Source of the DNA: Anaerolineae bacterium
Lineage (GTDB): Bacteria; Chloroflexota; Anaerolineae; Aggregatilineales; Phototrophicaceae
NCBI GenBank assembly: GCA_021296065.1
Contig: JAGWBD010000007.1
Span: forward strand, 27,146-91,145
DNA: 64,000 nt
Direction: 5' to 3'
This document shows, in pieces, positions 8,331 to 19,019 of this stretch. The first letter of the stretch is position 1. Each line of letters begins with the position of its first letter. The position numbers and the translations under genes are program-made. The notes under the pieces were generated by a model that saw nothing but the letters and a program-made list of their open reading frames with translations, had not been told where the DNA came from and searched no databases.

Positions 8331-8785
8331 TTGGTGGACTGGGTGTAGCTGCCTGGCGAGCCCTGGTTGCCTTCCTTGCCATCCGGCCAGACGGTGTTGT
8401 TGTTGAAGCGCACCCCGTTGACGTTGGCGCCGCGCAGACTGGCGCGCAACAGGTTGGCGTCGTTCAGGTTGGCGCTCTTGAGGTTGGCGCCGGCCAGATT
8501 GGAATCCTGCAGGTTGGCGCCGCTGAGGTCCGCGCCCTGCAGGACGGCGCCCTGCAGGTCGGCACCTGGCAATTGCGCCAGCGACAGGTTGGTGTAATAC
8601 AGGTTGGCGGAGCGCAGGGTGGCCTCCCGCAGGCGGGAGGAGGACATGTTGGCCTGTTTCAGGTTGGCGCCGTTGAGGTCCAGGCGCGTCATGTCCAGTT
8701 CTTGCAGGTTGACGCCCGCCAGCCTTGGGTTGGGGCCGGCAGCGATGAGCATCAGGACCAGCTGCTGCCGGGTTATTTCAGGCAT
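8327..8785 (-). CDS. Pentapeptide-repeat protein
   Basis: 152 aa. Residues about 20-125 are a continuous run of A(D/N)LxX pentapeptide repeats (GANLKQANMS, SANLYYTNLS, GADLQGAVLQGADLSGANLQ and so on), which fold into a right-handed quadrilateral beta-helix. A short helical N-terminal cap (TRQQLVLMLIAAGPNP) precedes it, and the end is a Gly/Ser/Asn-rich tail. There is no signal peptide, so it is probably cytoplasmic. Some family members mimic DNA and protect gyrase from quinolones, but many have unknown roles. Nothing here settles which applies. Confidence 0.9.
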   Translation of the reverse strand: MPEITRQQLVLMLIAAGPNPRLAGVNLQELDMTRLDLNGANLKQANMSSSRLREATLRSANLYYTNLSLAQLPGADLQGAVLQGADLSGANLQDSNLAGANLKSANLNDANLLRASLRGANVNGVRFNNNTVWPDGKEGNQGSPGSYTQSTN

Positions 8786-8953
8786 GTCCCTGGCTCCGGA
8801 AGATCACGACGCAACAACCGCCAGTGTACCTTTGCAGTCGCCTGGCGGCCAGGCAAGACCTGTACCACCAGGCATGGTCATGGTTTGGGCGGCGCCCGGT
8901 CACAGGCGGCATCGTTGGCGGGCGGCTCCTCCGGCCCGGGCGGGTTCTTCGCG

Positions 8954-11509
8954 TCAGGCTGGCTGCAGTTGCAGGCGACTGCCGGCGGCGTCCTTTTCCA
9001 CCCGAATCTGCAGGGGGAAGCGGTCGCGCAGCTCCTCGATGTGGGTGATGACCAGGATCAGGTCGAAATCGTCCTGGATGGCGGCGATGGCCTCCACCAG
9101 GCGCTCGCGACCGGCATCGTCCTGGGTGCCGAAACCCTCGTCGATGAAGAGGCTGCGCAATTGCGTGCCCGCCCGTCGCGCCAACAGGCGGGAGAGTGCG
9201 ATGCGCAGGGCAAAATTGATACGGAAGGCTTCCCCGCCGCTGAAGAGTTCGTAATCGCGCAGGCCGTATTCATCGGCGATGCGGATGTCCAGGGTCTCGA
9301 TTTCGCCACCGCGTTTGCGCTCGCGGGTGGTCTCCAGTTGCAGACGCAGTCGGCCATCCGTCATGCGCAGCAAGAGGTCGTTGGCGGCAGCCTCCAGTTC
9401 CGGAATTGCGTTTTCCATGAGCAGGGCCGGAACGCCGTCGCGTCCGCAGGCCTGGCGCAAGTCCCGGTAAGTCTCCGCCTCGTGGCGCAGCCCTGCGGCG
9501 CGCTCCTGCAAGGTCGCATGGCGCTGGCGCAGGCTCTCCAGCGCGGCCATTTCCTGCTCGGCGCTGACCAGCGTCCGTGTAGCCTGTTGCGCCTCCACAC
9601 GCAACCGGGCGAGATTTTCCTGCTGCGCCTGGTACGCCGTCAGCCCTGTTTCCAGTGCCGCGATGTCCGCTTCCAGCTGGCCAATGCGTTCCTGCGCGGC
9701 GCGCTGCTCCGCCTCAATGCGTTCGCTGCGGGCCGTCGCCGCTGCCAGCGCGCTCTGTGCCTCGGGCAGGCCATTCAGCGCGATCTGCAGGCTTGTCTGG
9801 CGCTTCTCGAAGGACTCATATTCTGCCTGTTGCGCCTGAGCGGCGTCGTGTTGCGCGCTGTCGTAGCCAATCGCCTCTGTGCTGCTCTCCAAATCGGCCA
9901 GTTGCGCGCGCAATTCCCGAGCGAAATCTCCGGAGTCCAGACGGGCCGTCAGGGTCAACTGTTCACTGCGCAGCAGTTGCAACTGTTCCTCCGCTGCGGC
10001 CGCTCCCCTGGCGCGCGCTTCCAGTTCGGCGACGCGGGCCAGCAGCGGCTGCAACTGGCGCAATTGATCATCCAGTTGCGCAGTGCGCGCCAGGCGCCGC
10101 TGGCCCGCGTCGGCCAGTTCTTTCATGCGTTGTTCGTTGGCGCGCCAGCGGTCCCCCTGGGCGCCGCCTTCCTGCTGCAGGTCTGCGACAAGCGCCTGGC
10201 GCGCGTCCTCGTCGAGGGGTTGACCGCAGAGCGGGCAGGTGACTCCACTGGCGCGTTCCAGACGGTCCAGGCGCGAACGCAGGTCCAGCATTGTCTCGCG
10301 CAGGTTGCGATTGGCGCCTTGCAGACGGGCCCGTTCGCCCTGCTCCCGGTTGGCGTCCGACTGCAATTGCGCCCGTTCGCGTTCCAGCGCGTGCAGGGCC
10401 GCGATTCGCTCCCGCGTCTTGTCCAGCGCGGCGGCGGAGGCCGCCGCGACATCCCGTTCCAGGCCTTCAATGCGGACGCCGAGGGCGCTCAGGCGCGTGT
10501 CCAGGTCCGCGCGCGCGTCGCGCAGGCGGTCGCGCAGCGTCTGTTCACGCTGGCGCAGGTCACCAAGCCGGCGCAGGCGCTCGCCCAGTTGACGGTCGCT
10601 CTGTCGCGCGTCCTGCAGGGCATCCCAGCCCTGTTTAATCTCTTCGCGTTGGGCCAGCAAGTTTTCGAAGGCGACGATGCGTTCGCGCTGCCGTTCGCAA
10701 TCGCTGCCGGCGGCTTCGCCGTCTGCCAGGTGCTGTTGCAGTTTGTCGCGCTCTTCGGCCAGGCGCTCCCTGGCGAAACGAAGGTCGTGCGGCACATGCT
10801 GGTTGCCTTGAGCGACCTGCTCCGCGGCCTCCAGCGCGCGCTGCGCCACGGCGTGGGCTTCCCCGGCGTGCTGCAGGGCAGTTGCGAGCGTCTGCTGACG
10901 CGCCAGGTCGCCTTCAATCTCCTCGCTGCGGGATTGCAGCAGGACCAGCTGCGTCTCCAGCCCGGAGAGGCGGTCTTTGGCTGCCTGCTCCAGGCGCTGC
11001 CACAGCGAGAGATCAAGGATGCCGGCCAGCAATTGCTTGCGTTCCGCCGGCGTGCGGCTGGTGAAGGCATCGGCGCGGCCTTGCTGCAGCCAGGCGGAAT
11101 TGACAAAGGTCTCGAAATCCAGCCGGACCAGGCTGGTGATGCGCCGCTGTGTGGCGCGCATGCTCGCTTCGCTGACGCGGGTGAAGTTGCCCTGCGCATC
11201 GCGCACGAAGAGGTCGAGCGAACCCTCGCCGCGTCGCGCCCGCCAGCGCTGGCGCAGCACGCGGTAGACTTGGTCGTCCTGGCGGAAATCCAGCTGGACG
11301 CGCATTTGCCGGCTGCCCTCACGCAGCAGGTCGGCGGCGCTGCGGCCGCGCGCGCGGCCCCACAGCGCCCAGCTGATGGCATCCAGCAGGGCGGACTTGC
11401 CGGCGCCGTTGGGGCCGCCGAGGCAGGCGATGTGAATGTTCTCCAGGCGCAGGGCATCCAGTTCGCGCCAGGACATGAAGTTGCGCAGTTCCAGACGCAG
11501 CGGCAACAT
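8954..11509 (-). CDS. sbcC: Exonuclease SbcCD, ATPase subunit SbcC
   Basis: 851 aa SMC/Rad50-like protein. Walker A is GGPNGAGKSALLDAI near residue 35. Two long coiled-coil arms flank a zinc hook (CPLCGQPL near 428). The ABC signature FSGGEAFRINFALRIALSRLL is split across about residues 755-775, and Walker B is LFIDEGFGTQDD near 790. With SbcD it forms a DNA-end and hairpin nuclease that opens palindromes and processes breaks. The arms are shorter than in the 1048-aa E. coli protein. Its start overlaps the last base of sbcD, so the two are co-translated. Confidence 0.95.
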   Translation of the reverse strand: MLPLRLELRNFMSWRELDALRLENIHIACLGGPNGAGKSALLDAISWALWGRARGRSAADLLREGSRQMRVQLDFRQDDQVYRVLRQRWRARRGEGSLDLFVRDAQGNFTRVSEASMRATQRRITSLVRLDFETFVNSAWLQQGRADAFTSRTPAERKQLLAGILDLSLWQRLEQAAKDRLSGLETQLVLLQSRSEEIEGDLARQQTLATALQHAGEAHAVAQRALEAAEQVAQGNQHVPHDLRFARERLAEERDKLQQHLADGEAAGSDCERQRERIVAFENLLAQREEIKQGWDALQDARQSDRQLGERLRRLGDLRQREQTLRDRLRDARADLDTRLSALGVRIEGLERDVAAASAAALDKTRERIAALHALERERAQLQSDANREQGERARLQGANRNLRETMLDLRSRLDRLERASGVTCPLCGQPLDEDARQALVADLQQEGGAQGDRWRANEQRMKELADAGQRRLARTAQLDDQLRQLQPLLARVAELEARARGAAAAEEQLQLLRSEQLTLTARLDSGDFARELRAQLADLESSTEAIGYDSAQHDAAQAQQAEYESFEKRQTSLQIALNGLPEAQSALAAATARSERIEAEQRAAQERIGQLEADIAALETGLTAYQAQQENLARLRVEAQQATRTLVSAEQEMAALESLRQRHATLQERAAGLRHEAETYRDLRQACGRDGVPALLMENAIPELEAAANDLLLRMTDGRLRLQLETTRERKRGGEIETLDIRIADEYGLRDYELFSGGEAFRINFALRIALSRLLARRAGTQLRSLFIDEGFGTQDDAGRERLVEAIAAIQDDFDLILVITHIEELRDRFPLQIRVEKDAAGSRLQLQPA

Positions 11510-12738
11510 CAGTCCGAAACGGTCCCGACCTCGCGCAGCAGCCCTGCGGCGGCGTCGAGCAGGTTCTTTTGCCGCTGCGGCGGGGTATCGCGCGCTTCCA
11601 GGTAGTGTTGCAGCAGGGGCAAGGGCTCCAGGTCGTTGAGGCCGGTGCCGGCGCTGCGCCTGGGCCGCTCGACCTCGCGCTGCAAGCCCGCCAGATGCCA
11701 GACGCCGGCGTTGCGCAGGGCCTCGTGGAGCGCGTCCGCGTCGAGGGCCGCCTCGTTATCTGCGGACAGTTGCAAGAGCAGGCGCAGAATGACGCCCTCC
11801 AGCTGCTGGTCGGCGAGGGCCTGTTGCAGGGCCCCGGCGGGTGCCGCGCTTTGCCGCAGGTCCAGCTGCAGGCTGCGTAGCGGCCGCGCGTCGAGCGGCA
11901 GAAAACGCCAGCGCGTCGCGCCACGCGCCAACTCGATCAGGCAAGCGCCGCGCGGCGCATCCTCTTCACTGAAATCCAGGCGTTCGGGGGCGCCGCTGCA
12001 GACCACGGCAGGGCGGTCCGCACGACCCGTCGTCAGGTCCTGATGGAGATGATGGTAACCGAGGGCGACGTGGTCCTGGCGCGGGTCGGCGAGCAGATCA
12101 GGCGGGAGGTTCGGCGCGTCGCCAGGGATAAAGCCGGCCTCGCTGCCCGCCTGCGCGCCGCAAACGGCGAAGTGGGCGACCAGCAGGCGAGGCATGTCGT
12201 AGCGGTCGGCTTCTGCCGCCAGATCCGACAGGCGGGTCGCCAGCGCTTCTTCCAGTTCAGTCGTTGACAGCGTGCCGCGCGCTTCAGGCAAAAGGCGCGC
12301 GCGTTGCGGCCAGGGGGCGGTCGTCACGGCCAGCGGGCCGCGACGCGTGTCAATCTGTCGGACTTCGTAGTCGTTGCATACCAGCACGCCGGGGACGGCC
12401 AGCGTGGCGAAAATCTCGAGGCTGCTGGCGCGGCTCGGCTGCAACGGCAGGTCATGGCGACCGGTCAGCAAGAGCAGCGGCGCCTGCTGCGCGAAGGCCT
12501 GCACGCGTTTGGCAAACTCGCGTTGCAGGGTGGGGTTGGGCGAGCGGTTGTGAAAGGCATCGCCGGCGAAGACCGTCAGGTCAACGTCGTGTTCACAGGC
12601 CAGACCGACCAGGTCGTCGAGGCGTTGCAAAAAGTCCTGCGCGCGCGCGCCGAGGCCGCTCTGCGGGTCGACGGGTCCATGGTTGGCGACGCCGAGGTGC
12701 AGGTCTGCGAAATGCAACACGCGCAGGGCTTCGTCCAT
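11509..12738 (-). CDS. sbcD: Exonuclease SbcCD, nuclease subunit SbcD
   Basis: 409 aa Mre11-type metallophosphoesterase. The metal-binding motifs are in order: FADLHLG near residue 11, GDAFHNRSP near 59, the third motif as LTGRHDLP near 92 (usual form GNHD), and LVAHFAV with GYHHLHQ further on. The GNHD-to-GRHD change affects the Asn that usually ligates metal, though the His and Asp remain. It supplies the nuclease activity of SbcCD. The C-terminal third is the capping/SbcC-binding region. A TAAAAT box ends 6 bases before the ATG, suggesting a leaderless transcript. Confidence 0.92.
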   Translation of the reverse strand: MDEALRVLHFADLHLGVANHGPVDPQSGLGARAQDFLQRLDDLVGLACEHDVDLTVFAGDAFHNRSPNPTLQREFAKRVQAFAQQAPLLLLTGRHDLPLQPSRASSLEIFATLAVPGVLVCNDYEVRQIDTRRGPLAVTTAPWPQRARLLPEARGTLSTTELEEALATRLSDLAAEADRYDMPRLLVAHFAVCGAQAGSEAGFIPGDAPNLPPDLLADPRQDHVALGYHHLHQDLTTGRADRPAVVCSGAPERLDFSEEDAPRGACLIELARGATRWRFLPLDARPLRSLQLDLRQSAAPAGALQQALADQQLEGVILRLLLQLSADNEAALDADALHEALRNAGVWHLAGLQREVERPRRSAGTGLNDLEPLPLLQHYLEARDTPPQRQKNLLDAAAGLLREVGTVSD

Positions 12739-12744
12739 GCGGCC

Positions 12745-12750
12745 ATTTTA
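12745..12750 (-). promoter_or_regulatory. Candidate -10 box (TAAAAT) for leaderless sbcDC
   Basis: TAAAAT on the minus strand is separated from the sbcD ATG by only six bases (GGCCGC), so transcription would begin at or next to the start codon. No Shine-Dalgarno-like sequence is present. No strong -35 was identified. Confidence 0.4.
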
Positions 12751-12798
12751 GCACGGGCGCAGCCAGTACAGGCCCGCCAGGTCGGGTCTTGTACAGCG

Positions 12799-12827
12799 CT
12801 GAAATACCGGGCGTCGCCGTGTATACT
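12799..12827 (+). promoter_or_regulatory. Candidate sigma70-type promoter for mutS2
   Basis: CTGAAA (12799-12804), a 17-base spacer and TATACT (12822-12827) lie 28 bases before the mutS2 ATG. Four of six -35 positions match consensus. It points away from the divergent sbcDC promoter. Confidence 0.5.
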
Positions 12828-12855
12828 GCCTGCGGCAGGCCATGGAAGCCAGGCA

Positions 12856-15237
12856 ATGAACGCAAGGGCGCTGCAGGCGCTGGAACTGCACAAGGTGCTG
12901 GAGCAACTGGCGGAGCATTGTTCCTTCTCCGCCGGGGCGCAACTGGCGCGCGAGCAGCTGCCGACCGGCGATTTCGACGAAGCCGCGCAATGGCAGCGTG
13001 AGACCGCCGAGGCGCGCCTCCTGCTTGAACAGCGCGAGGTGTCGCTGGGTGGCGCGCGCGACGTGCGCGACCCGGCCATGCTGGCGACGCGCGGCATTCA
13101 CTGTGACCCGGCCACCCTGCTGGACATCCGCCAGACGCTGCGCCGCGCCACGACCCTGCGCCGCACCATCGGCCGCCTGCGCGCGCAGTACCCCCTGCTG
13201 GTTGAGCTCATCAACGAAGCGCAGGAATGCAGTGAGTTGCAGGCCGCCATCAGCGCCGCGTTGACGGAAAACGGCGACATACGCGACCACGCCAGCCCGC
13301 GCCTGGCGATCCTGCGCCGCGATCTCAAGCTGGCGCACGAACGATTGATCACGCGTCTGGAGCGCATCGTCGCCAGCAGCGAGCATCGCCCCTTCCTGCA
13401 GGAGGCGTTGGTCACGACGCGCGGCGGACGCTACGTCATCCCGCTCAAGGCCGGTTTCAAGGGCCGCATTCCGGGCATTGTGCACGATTCATCATCCAGC
13501 GGCGCGACCCTGTTCATCGAGCCGCTGGCGACTGTTGAACTGAACAACGCCTGGCGCGAACTGCAACTGGAAGAGGAAAAGGAAGTCCGGCGCATCCTGG
13601 CGGCGCTGAGCGCGCAGGTCGGCGAAGAAGCAGAGGCCATCGTGCGCACGGTGGACGTGCTGGCCCAGCTGGACCTGGTGCTGGCGCGGGCGCGTTACGC
13701 GGAGCAGCTTGCCGCCTGCGAGCCGATCTTCGTGCCTTTCCGGCCAGGCAATGGTTCGCCGGGCAGCGTGGTGCACGTGCAGGGCGCGCGCCATCCCCTC
13801 ATTGGCAGTCCGGTCGTCCCGATCGACCTCGTCTTTGACGCCAGCACCTGGGTGCTGGTCATCACCGGGCCCAATACCGGCGGCAAGACGGTGACCCTGA
13901 AAACCGCCGGGCTGATGGCGCTGATGGCCCAGTGCGGCCTGCAACTGCCGGCGGACGACGCGCGCCTGAGCGTCTTCAGCGGCATTTACGCCGACATCGG
14001 CGACGAGCAAAGCATCGAACAGTCGCTGAGCACTTTCTCGGCGCACATGACCAACACCATCAACATCCTGCAGGAAGCGGACAGTCACTCCATGGTCCTG
14101 CTGGACGAGGTGGGCGCCGGCACGGACCCGGCCGAAGGCTCGGCGCTGGCGCGGGCGCTGCTGACCCATTTGCGCGACCGTGGCGTGACGACCGTTGTAA
14201 CGACCCATCACCCGGAACTGAAGATCTATGGCGTGGAGACGCCCGGCGTGCGCAACGCCAGCGTCGAGTTTGACCCGGAGACTCTGAAACCGACCTATCG
14301 CCTGGTCATCGGTCTGCCCGGCCGCTCCAACGCGCTGGCGATCGCCAGGCGACTGGGTCTGGATGAGGGCATTGTTGACGCGGCGCGCCACATGGTGGCC
14401 ACCGAGGAGTTGGTGGCGGACGATTTGCTCGACGAAATCCAGCGCACCCGGGAGGACGTTCGCCGCCAGGACCGGGCCCTGCGCGCCACCCTTGAGGACG
14501 CCGAAGAACAGCGTGACGAGTTGCAGACGCGGCTTGACAAACTGGATGACGAGCGCCGCGACGTGATCAACGCGGCGCGACGTCAGGCGGAGGATGAACT
14601 GCGCGGCTTCCAGCGTGAAATGCGCCGACTGCGCCGTGAACTGCACGCCGCGGGTCAGCCGCTGGCGGAACTGGCGGCGCTGCAGGAAGCGGCAGCCGGC
14701 CTGGAAGGTCAGGTTGCGCCGCCGCCGGCCAGCGAAAACGTGGCTCCCGAAGCGGACTGGGTGCCGCGCGCAGGCCAGCGCGTGTGGCTGCGCACGCTCA
14801 ACAGCGAGGGCACCATCCGCGAACTGGACGGCGACGAGGCACTGGTGCAAATGGGGTCCCTGCGCGTGCGGGCGGGTGTGCATGAGTTGCGGCGACGGCC
14901 GCAGCTGGAGGGGCCCGCCATGCGGCGGGGCGGCGAGCGTCGTTACGAAGCCTCGCCCGACCCCGTGGCGCCCAAAGGCAAGTCACCCGGGCTGGAGCTG
15001 GACCTGCGCGGCGAGCGGGTGGAAGAGGCGCTGAAGCGCTTTGAGACCTGGTTGGATGCCGCCTGGACCTCCGGCCTGCCTTTCGGCCGCATCATTCACG
15101 GCAAGGGCACCGGCGCGCTGCGTAAGGCCGTGCGCGACCGCGCCAACGACCATCCCCTCATCGCCAAGGTGACGGAGGCGCATCCCGGCGAGGGCGGCAG
15201 CGGCGTCACCATCATTCACATGGTGCCCATCACCTGA
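12856..15237 (+). CDS. mutS2: Endonuclease MutS2
   Basis: 793 aa, the normal length for MutS2. The start is the ATG at 12856 because the conserved N-terminus begins there (ALQALELHKVLEQLAEHCSF); longer in-frame extension upstream runs antisense to sbcD. The lever and clamp helices are followed by the ATPase: Walker A GPNTGGKTVTLKTAGL near residue 337 and Walker B VLLDEVGAGTDPAEGSALA near 414. A coiled-coil linker leads to the C-terminal Smr nuclease domain (ELDLRGERVEEAL near 712, then IIHGKGTGALR and HPGEGGSGVTII). MutS2 acts on branched DNA and collided ribosomes rather than in classical mismatch repair. Confidence 0.96.
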   Translation: MNARALQALELHKVLEQLAEHCSFSAGAQLAREQLPTGDFDEAAQWQRETAEARLLLEQREVSLGGARDVRDPAMLATRGIHCDPATLLDIRQTLRRATTLRRTIGRLRAQYPLLVELINEAQECSELQAAISAALTENGDIRDHASPRLAILRRDLKLAHERLITRLERIVASSEHRPFLQEALVTTRGGRYVIPLKAGFKGRIPGIVHDSSSSGATLFIEPLATVELNNAWRELQLEEEKEVRRILAALSAQVGEEAEAIVRTVDVLAQLDLVLARARYAEQLAACEPIFVPFRPGNGSPGSVVHVQGARHPLIGSPVVPIDLVFDASTWVLVITGPNTGGKTVTLKTAGLMALMAQCGLQLPADDARLSVFSGIYADIGDEQSIEQSLSTFSAHMTNTINILQEADSHSMVLLDEVGAGTDPAEGSALARALLTHLRDRGVTTVVTTHHPELKIYGVETPGVRNASVEFDPETLKPTYRLVIGLPGRSNALAIARRLGLDEGIVDAARHMVATEELVADDLLDEIQRTREDVRRQDRALRATLEDAEEQRDELQTRLDKLDDERRDVINAARRQAEDELRGFQREMRRLRRELHAAGQPLAELAALQEAAAGLEGQVAPPPASENVAPEADWVPRAGQRVWLRTLNSEGTIRELDGDEALVQMGSLRVRAGVHELRRRPQLEGPAMRRGGERRYEASPDPVAPKGKSPGLELDLRGERVEEALKRFETWLDAAWTSGLPFGRIIHGKGTGALRKAVRDRANDHPLIAKVTEAHPGEGGSGVTIIHMVPIT

Positions 15238-15243
15238 AGCGGT

Positions 15244-16815
15244 TCAGCCGCGGCCAGGCTCCAGCACGCGCAGGTCTGCCGGCGCAAAACCCTGACAGTC
15301 CAGCCCATCTACCTGAACCCAGGCGCCCGACTCAGCGGTTGGCAGGTGCAGCCAGAGGCCGTCCGGGTCGCGACCGTCGACGGCCACCTGGCTGCCGGCC
15401 TCGAGTTGCGCCAGCGGTTGCGCATCGGCTTGTGGTTCGCCATACAGGTCCAGGGTGTCACTCTTCACCGTACAGGTGGGCGTGAAGGCCGGAACGATGA
15501 GCCGATGCTCCAGCAGGTTGCCATACGCATCCGTGGCAACCAGCTTGAGGGCAAGGGCGTCCCCGGTCTGCAAGGAAAGGCTCTCCAGCGCGCCGCTGGC
15601 TGCAAGGTCGCTTCTTGCCAGTTGCTGCGGACCTTCGATCCGCAATTGTCGTGCGCCCCTTACGTCCCAACGCAAGGACAGCGTCTGCTCCACGTGGCGC
15701 AGCAGCGTCGCCGGCGCAGCGCTGAAGTCCAGCACCTGCATGGGCTCAAAGACGGTGACGACCAGGGGCTGACTGACGCTGTGATCGCCGTTTCCGGCCA
15801 GCAGCAGCAGCGCAATGTCGCCATCCAGATTCAGGGTTTCGATCCGGTAGCCACCTGTTGGCATTTCAGGCGGCAGATCGCGCAACTGGCCATTGACCTC
15901 GAGTTGCAGCGTCGCGGCGTCCTGCACCTGATATTCGAGTACCAGCGCCTCGCCCCGTGGCAGCAACCTGTTGTTGCTGTTGAAGTCCAAAATGGAAGGC
16001 ACAAGGGGCTGTCTCTGCACGAGGGCCAGCACGGTCAGCGCCAGGAGCAGGAGCAGCAGCGGGATGATGCGCCAGTCGAGGCGCGGGGAGACCCGCAGAC
16101 GGGCGGGCAGGGCGAGCACAAAGCCGGCCTCATCCAGCGAGTTGGCCTCGATGGTGAATTCAATGGTGCGGCTTCCGCCGAGCAGGGGACGGGCGCCGGC
16201 GCGCAGGCGCAGTGGCAAACTGCGCTGTTCCCCGGCCGCAAGGGTCAGGGGGCCTGCGGGTAGCCTGGGCGCGTGGATATCGGCGGGCGCCAGCGCACCG
16301 AGCTGGATCGGCAGGGGCGTATTGCCGTGATTGTGCAGCAGGAGCTGGAGCTGGTTTCCTTCCTGATCGAGCGCCATGCCGAAACCGCTGCCAGGCAGCA
16401 GTTGAAGCACAAATTCCTGTTCGCGCGCGGCCTGCGGCGCATGGGTCGGCTCAACGCGCAGGACCAGATTGTGCTCGCCAGGCGGGAATTGCGGATGCCT
16501 TCCCGGGTGCAGCAGGATGTAGAGGAGGGTGGATGCGCCCGGCGCGATCGTCGCGGTCAGGGAATCGTAGCGGGCCCAGCTTTCCGGGATTCCATCCAGG
16601 CTGAGTCGATAGCGCGCCGGGGCGTCCCCGTCATTGCGGATTACGAGTCGGACACTGCTGCGCCCCCCGGGCGCGATCGCTTGCGCCGGCGGTTCCAGCG
16701 CGAGTTCAAATAGCTGACGAAGGGCGGCGACCGGACGGGTCGGGCCCTGACCGGCGTCTGCATCCTGCGAAATGCCGGCAGTCGTGTCGCCGGCATCGCT
16801 GTCGGAGACGGTCAC
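15244..16815 (-). CDS. Membrane-anchored protein with Ig-like and SH3-like domains, unknown function
   Basis: 523 aa with a GTG start and no strong ribosome site. The first 250 residues contain two Ig-like beta domains typical of sortilin/NPCBM-like adhesion modules (SVRLVIRNDGDAPARYRLSL; LQLLLHNHGNTPLPIQL). One transmembrane helix follows near residue 255 (IIPLLLLLLALTVLALV). Beyond it are more beta-rich segments and a final SH3-like domain (LDLYGEPQADAQPLAQLEAG, then GAWVQVDGLDC). It starts 15 bases after the oligopeptide ATPase gene and may be in that operon. I do not recognise a named family. Confidence 0.7.
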   Translation of the reverse strand: MTVSDSDAGDTTAGISQDADAGQGPTRPVAALRQLFELALEPPAQAIAPGGRSSVRLVIRNDGDAPARYRLSLDGIPESWARYDSLTATIAPGASTLLYILLHPGRHPQFPPGEHNLVLRVEPTHAPQAAREQEFVLQLLPGSGFGMALDQEGNQLQLLLHNHGNTPLPIQLGALAPADIHAPRLPAGPLTLAAGEQRSLPLRLRAGARPLLGGSRTIEFTIEANSLDEAGFVLALPARLRVSPRLDWRIIPLLLLLLALTVLALVQRQPLVPSILDFNSNNRLLPRGEALVLEYQVQDAATLQLEVNGQLRDLPPEMPTGGYRIETLNLDGDIALLLLAGNGDHSVSQPLVVTVFEPMQVLDFSAAPATLLRHVEQTLSLRWDVRGARQLRIEGPQQLARSDLAASGALESLSLQTGDALALKLVATDAYGNLLEHRLIVPAFTPTCTVKSDTLDLYGEPQADAQPLAQLEAGSQVAVDGRDPDGLWLHLPTAESGAWVQVDGLDCQGFAPADLRVLEPGRG

Positions 16816-16830
16816 ATTGCAACGCGGCGG

Positions 16831-17873
16831 CTAGCCGACCCGGTGACAGGCGACGAAGTGACCGGGCGAAGCCTCGATCAGACCGGGGTCGGGCGCGTCG
16901 TAACAGAGCCCGAAACGCACGGGGCAGCGCGTGTTGAAATTGCAGCCCTCGGGCGGATTGGATGGACTGGGCACGTCTCCGGTGAGGATGATGCGCTGCG
17001 CGCGCTTCTCGCGCATGGGGTCCGGCACCGGCACAGCCGAGAGCAGCGCCTGGGTGTAGGGGTGCAGGGGGTTTTCGTAGAGTTGGTCGGCGGGCGCCAG
17101 TTCGACGATCTTGCCGAGGTACATCACGGCGACGCGATCGCAAATGTGGCGCACCATGCTGAGGTCGTGTGCGATGAACAGGTAGGTCAGGTTCAATTCT
17201 TCCTGCAGGTCTTCCAGCAGGTTGACGACCTGCGCCTGAATCGAGACGTCCAGCGCGGAGATGGGCTCGTCCGCCACGATGAAACCGGGTTCCAGCGCCA
17301 AAGCGCGGGCGATACCGATGCGCTGGCGCTGACCGCCGGAAAACTCGTGGGGGTAGCGATTGACAAAATAGGGATTGAGGCCCACCCGCTCCAGCAGGTG
17401 TTCCACGTAGCCTTCCTGTTCGTTGCGCTCCATGGTCTTGTGGATGCGCAAGGGTTCGCTGACGATGCGGCCGACGGACATGCGCGGGTTGAGCGAGGCA
17501 TAGGGGTCCTGGAAGATCATCTGCATGCGCCGCCGCATGCGGCGCAGGTCCTCGCCCTTCATCTCGGTCAATTCACGCAGTTCACCGTCCTCGCGCAATT
17601 GCACCGAGCCGGCGGTTGGCTCGTAGAGTTGCAACACGGTGCGCCCGGTGGTGCTCTTGCCACAGCCGGATTCGCCCACAAGGCCGAGAGTCTCGCCCTC
17701 GTAGATATCGAAGCTGATGCCATCGACGGCCTTGACGGCGCCGACCTGACGCTGGATGACGATGCCGGAAGTGATGGGGAAATGTTTCTTCAGGTTGCGC
17801 ACGCGCACCAGCACGCGCCCGTCCGCGTCGGCGTCCGCTGCGTTGCGGGCAAGAGGTTGGTCGGCCACTGCGC

Positions 17874-17877
<4 letters not shown>
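16831..17877 (-). CDS. Oligopeptide ABC transporter ATP-binding protein (OppF/DppF-type)
   Basis: 348 aa ABC ATPase of the peptide-importer class. Walker A is [17 protein letters not shown], the Q-loop lies in [17 protein letters not shown], the signature is [16 protein letters not shown] and Walker B is [14 protein letters not shown]. The C-terminal oligopeptide domain has the CNFNTRCP and C-terminal Cys cluster that can bind an iron-sulphur centre. The GDVPSP(S)NPP segment is typical of OppF. It overlaps the OppD-type gene by four bases. No permease gene is adjacent, so these two ATPases probably serve membrane subunits encoded elsewhere. Confidence 0.93.
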
Positions 17878-18899
<1,022 letters not shown>

Positions 18900-19009
18900 A
18901 CTCCTCCCGGGTAACCAGCGGCCGGGCGCAAGAGAGTCGCTGCACGCCGCCGTCGGCCGGCACCCCTTGTGCCCTGTGTCAGCAGGATACTGGCAGCAAT
19001 GGCCTTACT

Positions 19010-19015
19010 TGTCAA
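19010..19015 (-). promoter_or_regulatory. Possible -35 (TTGACA) upstream of the oppDF-type operon
   Basis: A perfect TTGACA on the minus strand lies about 110 bases upstream of the OppD-type start. The matching -10 at 17 bases (CAGTAT) is poor, and TATCCT lies at 20 bases. It may therefore be a weak or regulated promoter, or chance. Confidence 0.25.
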
Positions 19016-19019
19016 ATAC

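Noticed and set aside
8410..8720. Regular short repeats of a GTTGGCGCC type that might look like a CRISPR array
   Set aside because: The 15-base periodicity is the codon pattern of pentapeptide repeats, with no spacers of constant size.
7799..11605. A 1268-codon open frame on the plus strand across the MFS end, pentapeptide gene and sbcC
   Set aside because: It is antisense to well-supported genes, its residues show no family pattern and long open frames are common opposite GC-rich coding sequence.
12304..12855. An in-frame extension of mutS2 upstream by 184 codons
   Set aside because: It runs antisense to sbcD and adds no MutS2 homology; the conserved N-terminus starts at 12856.
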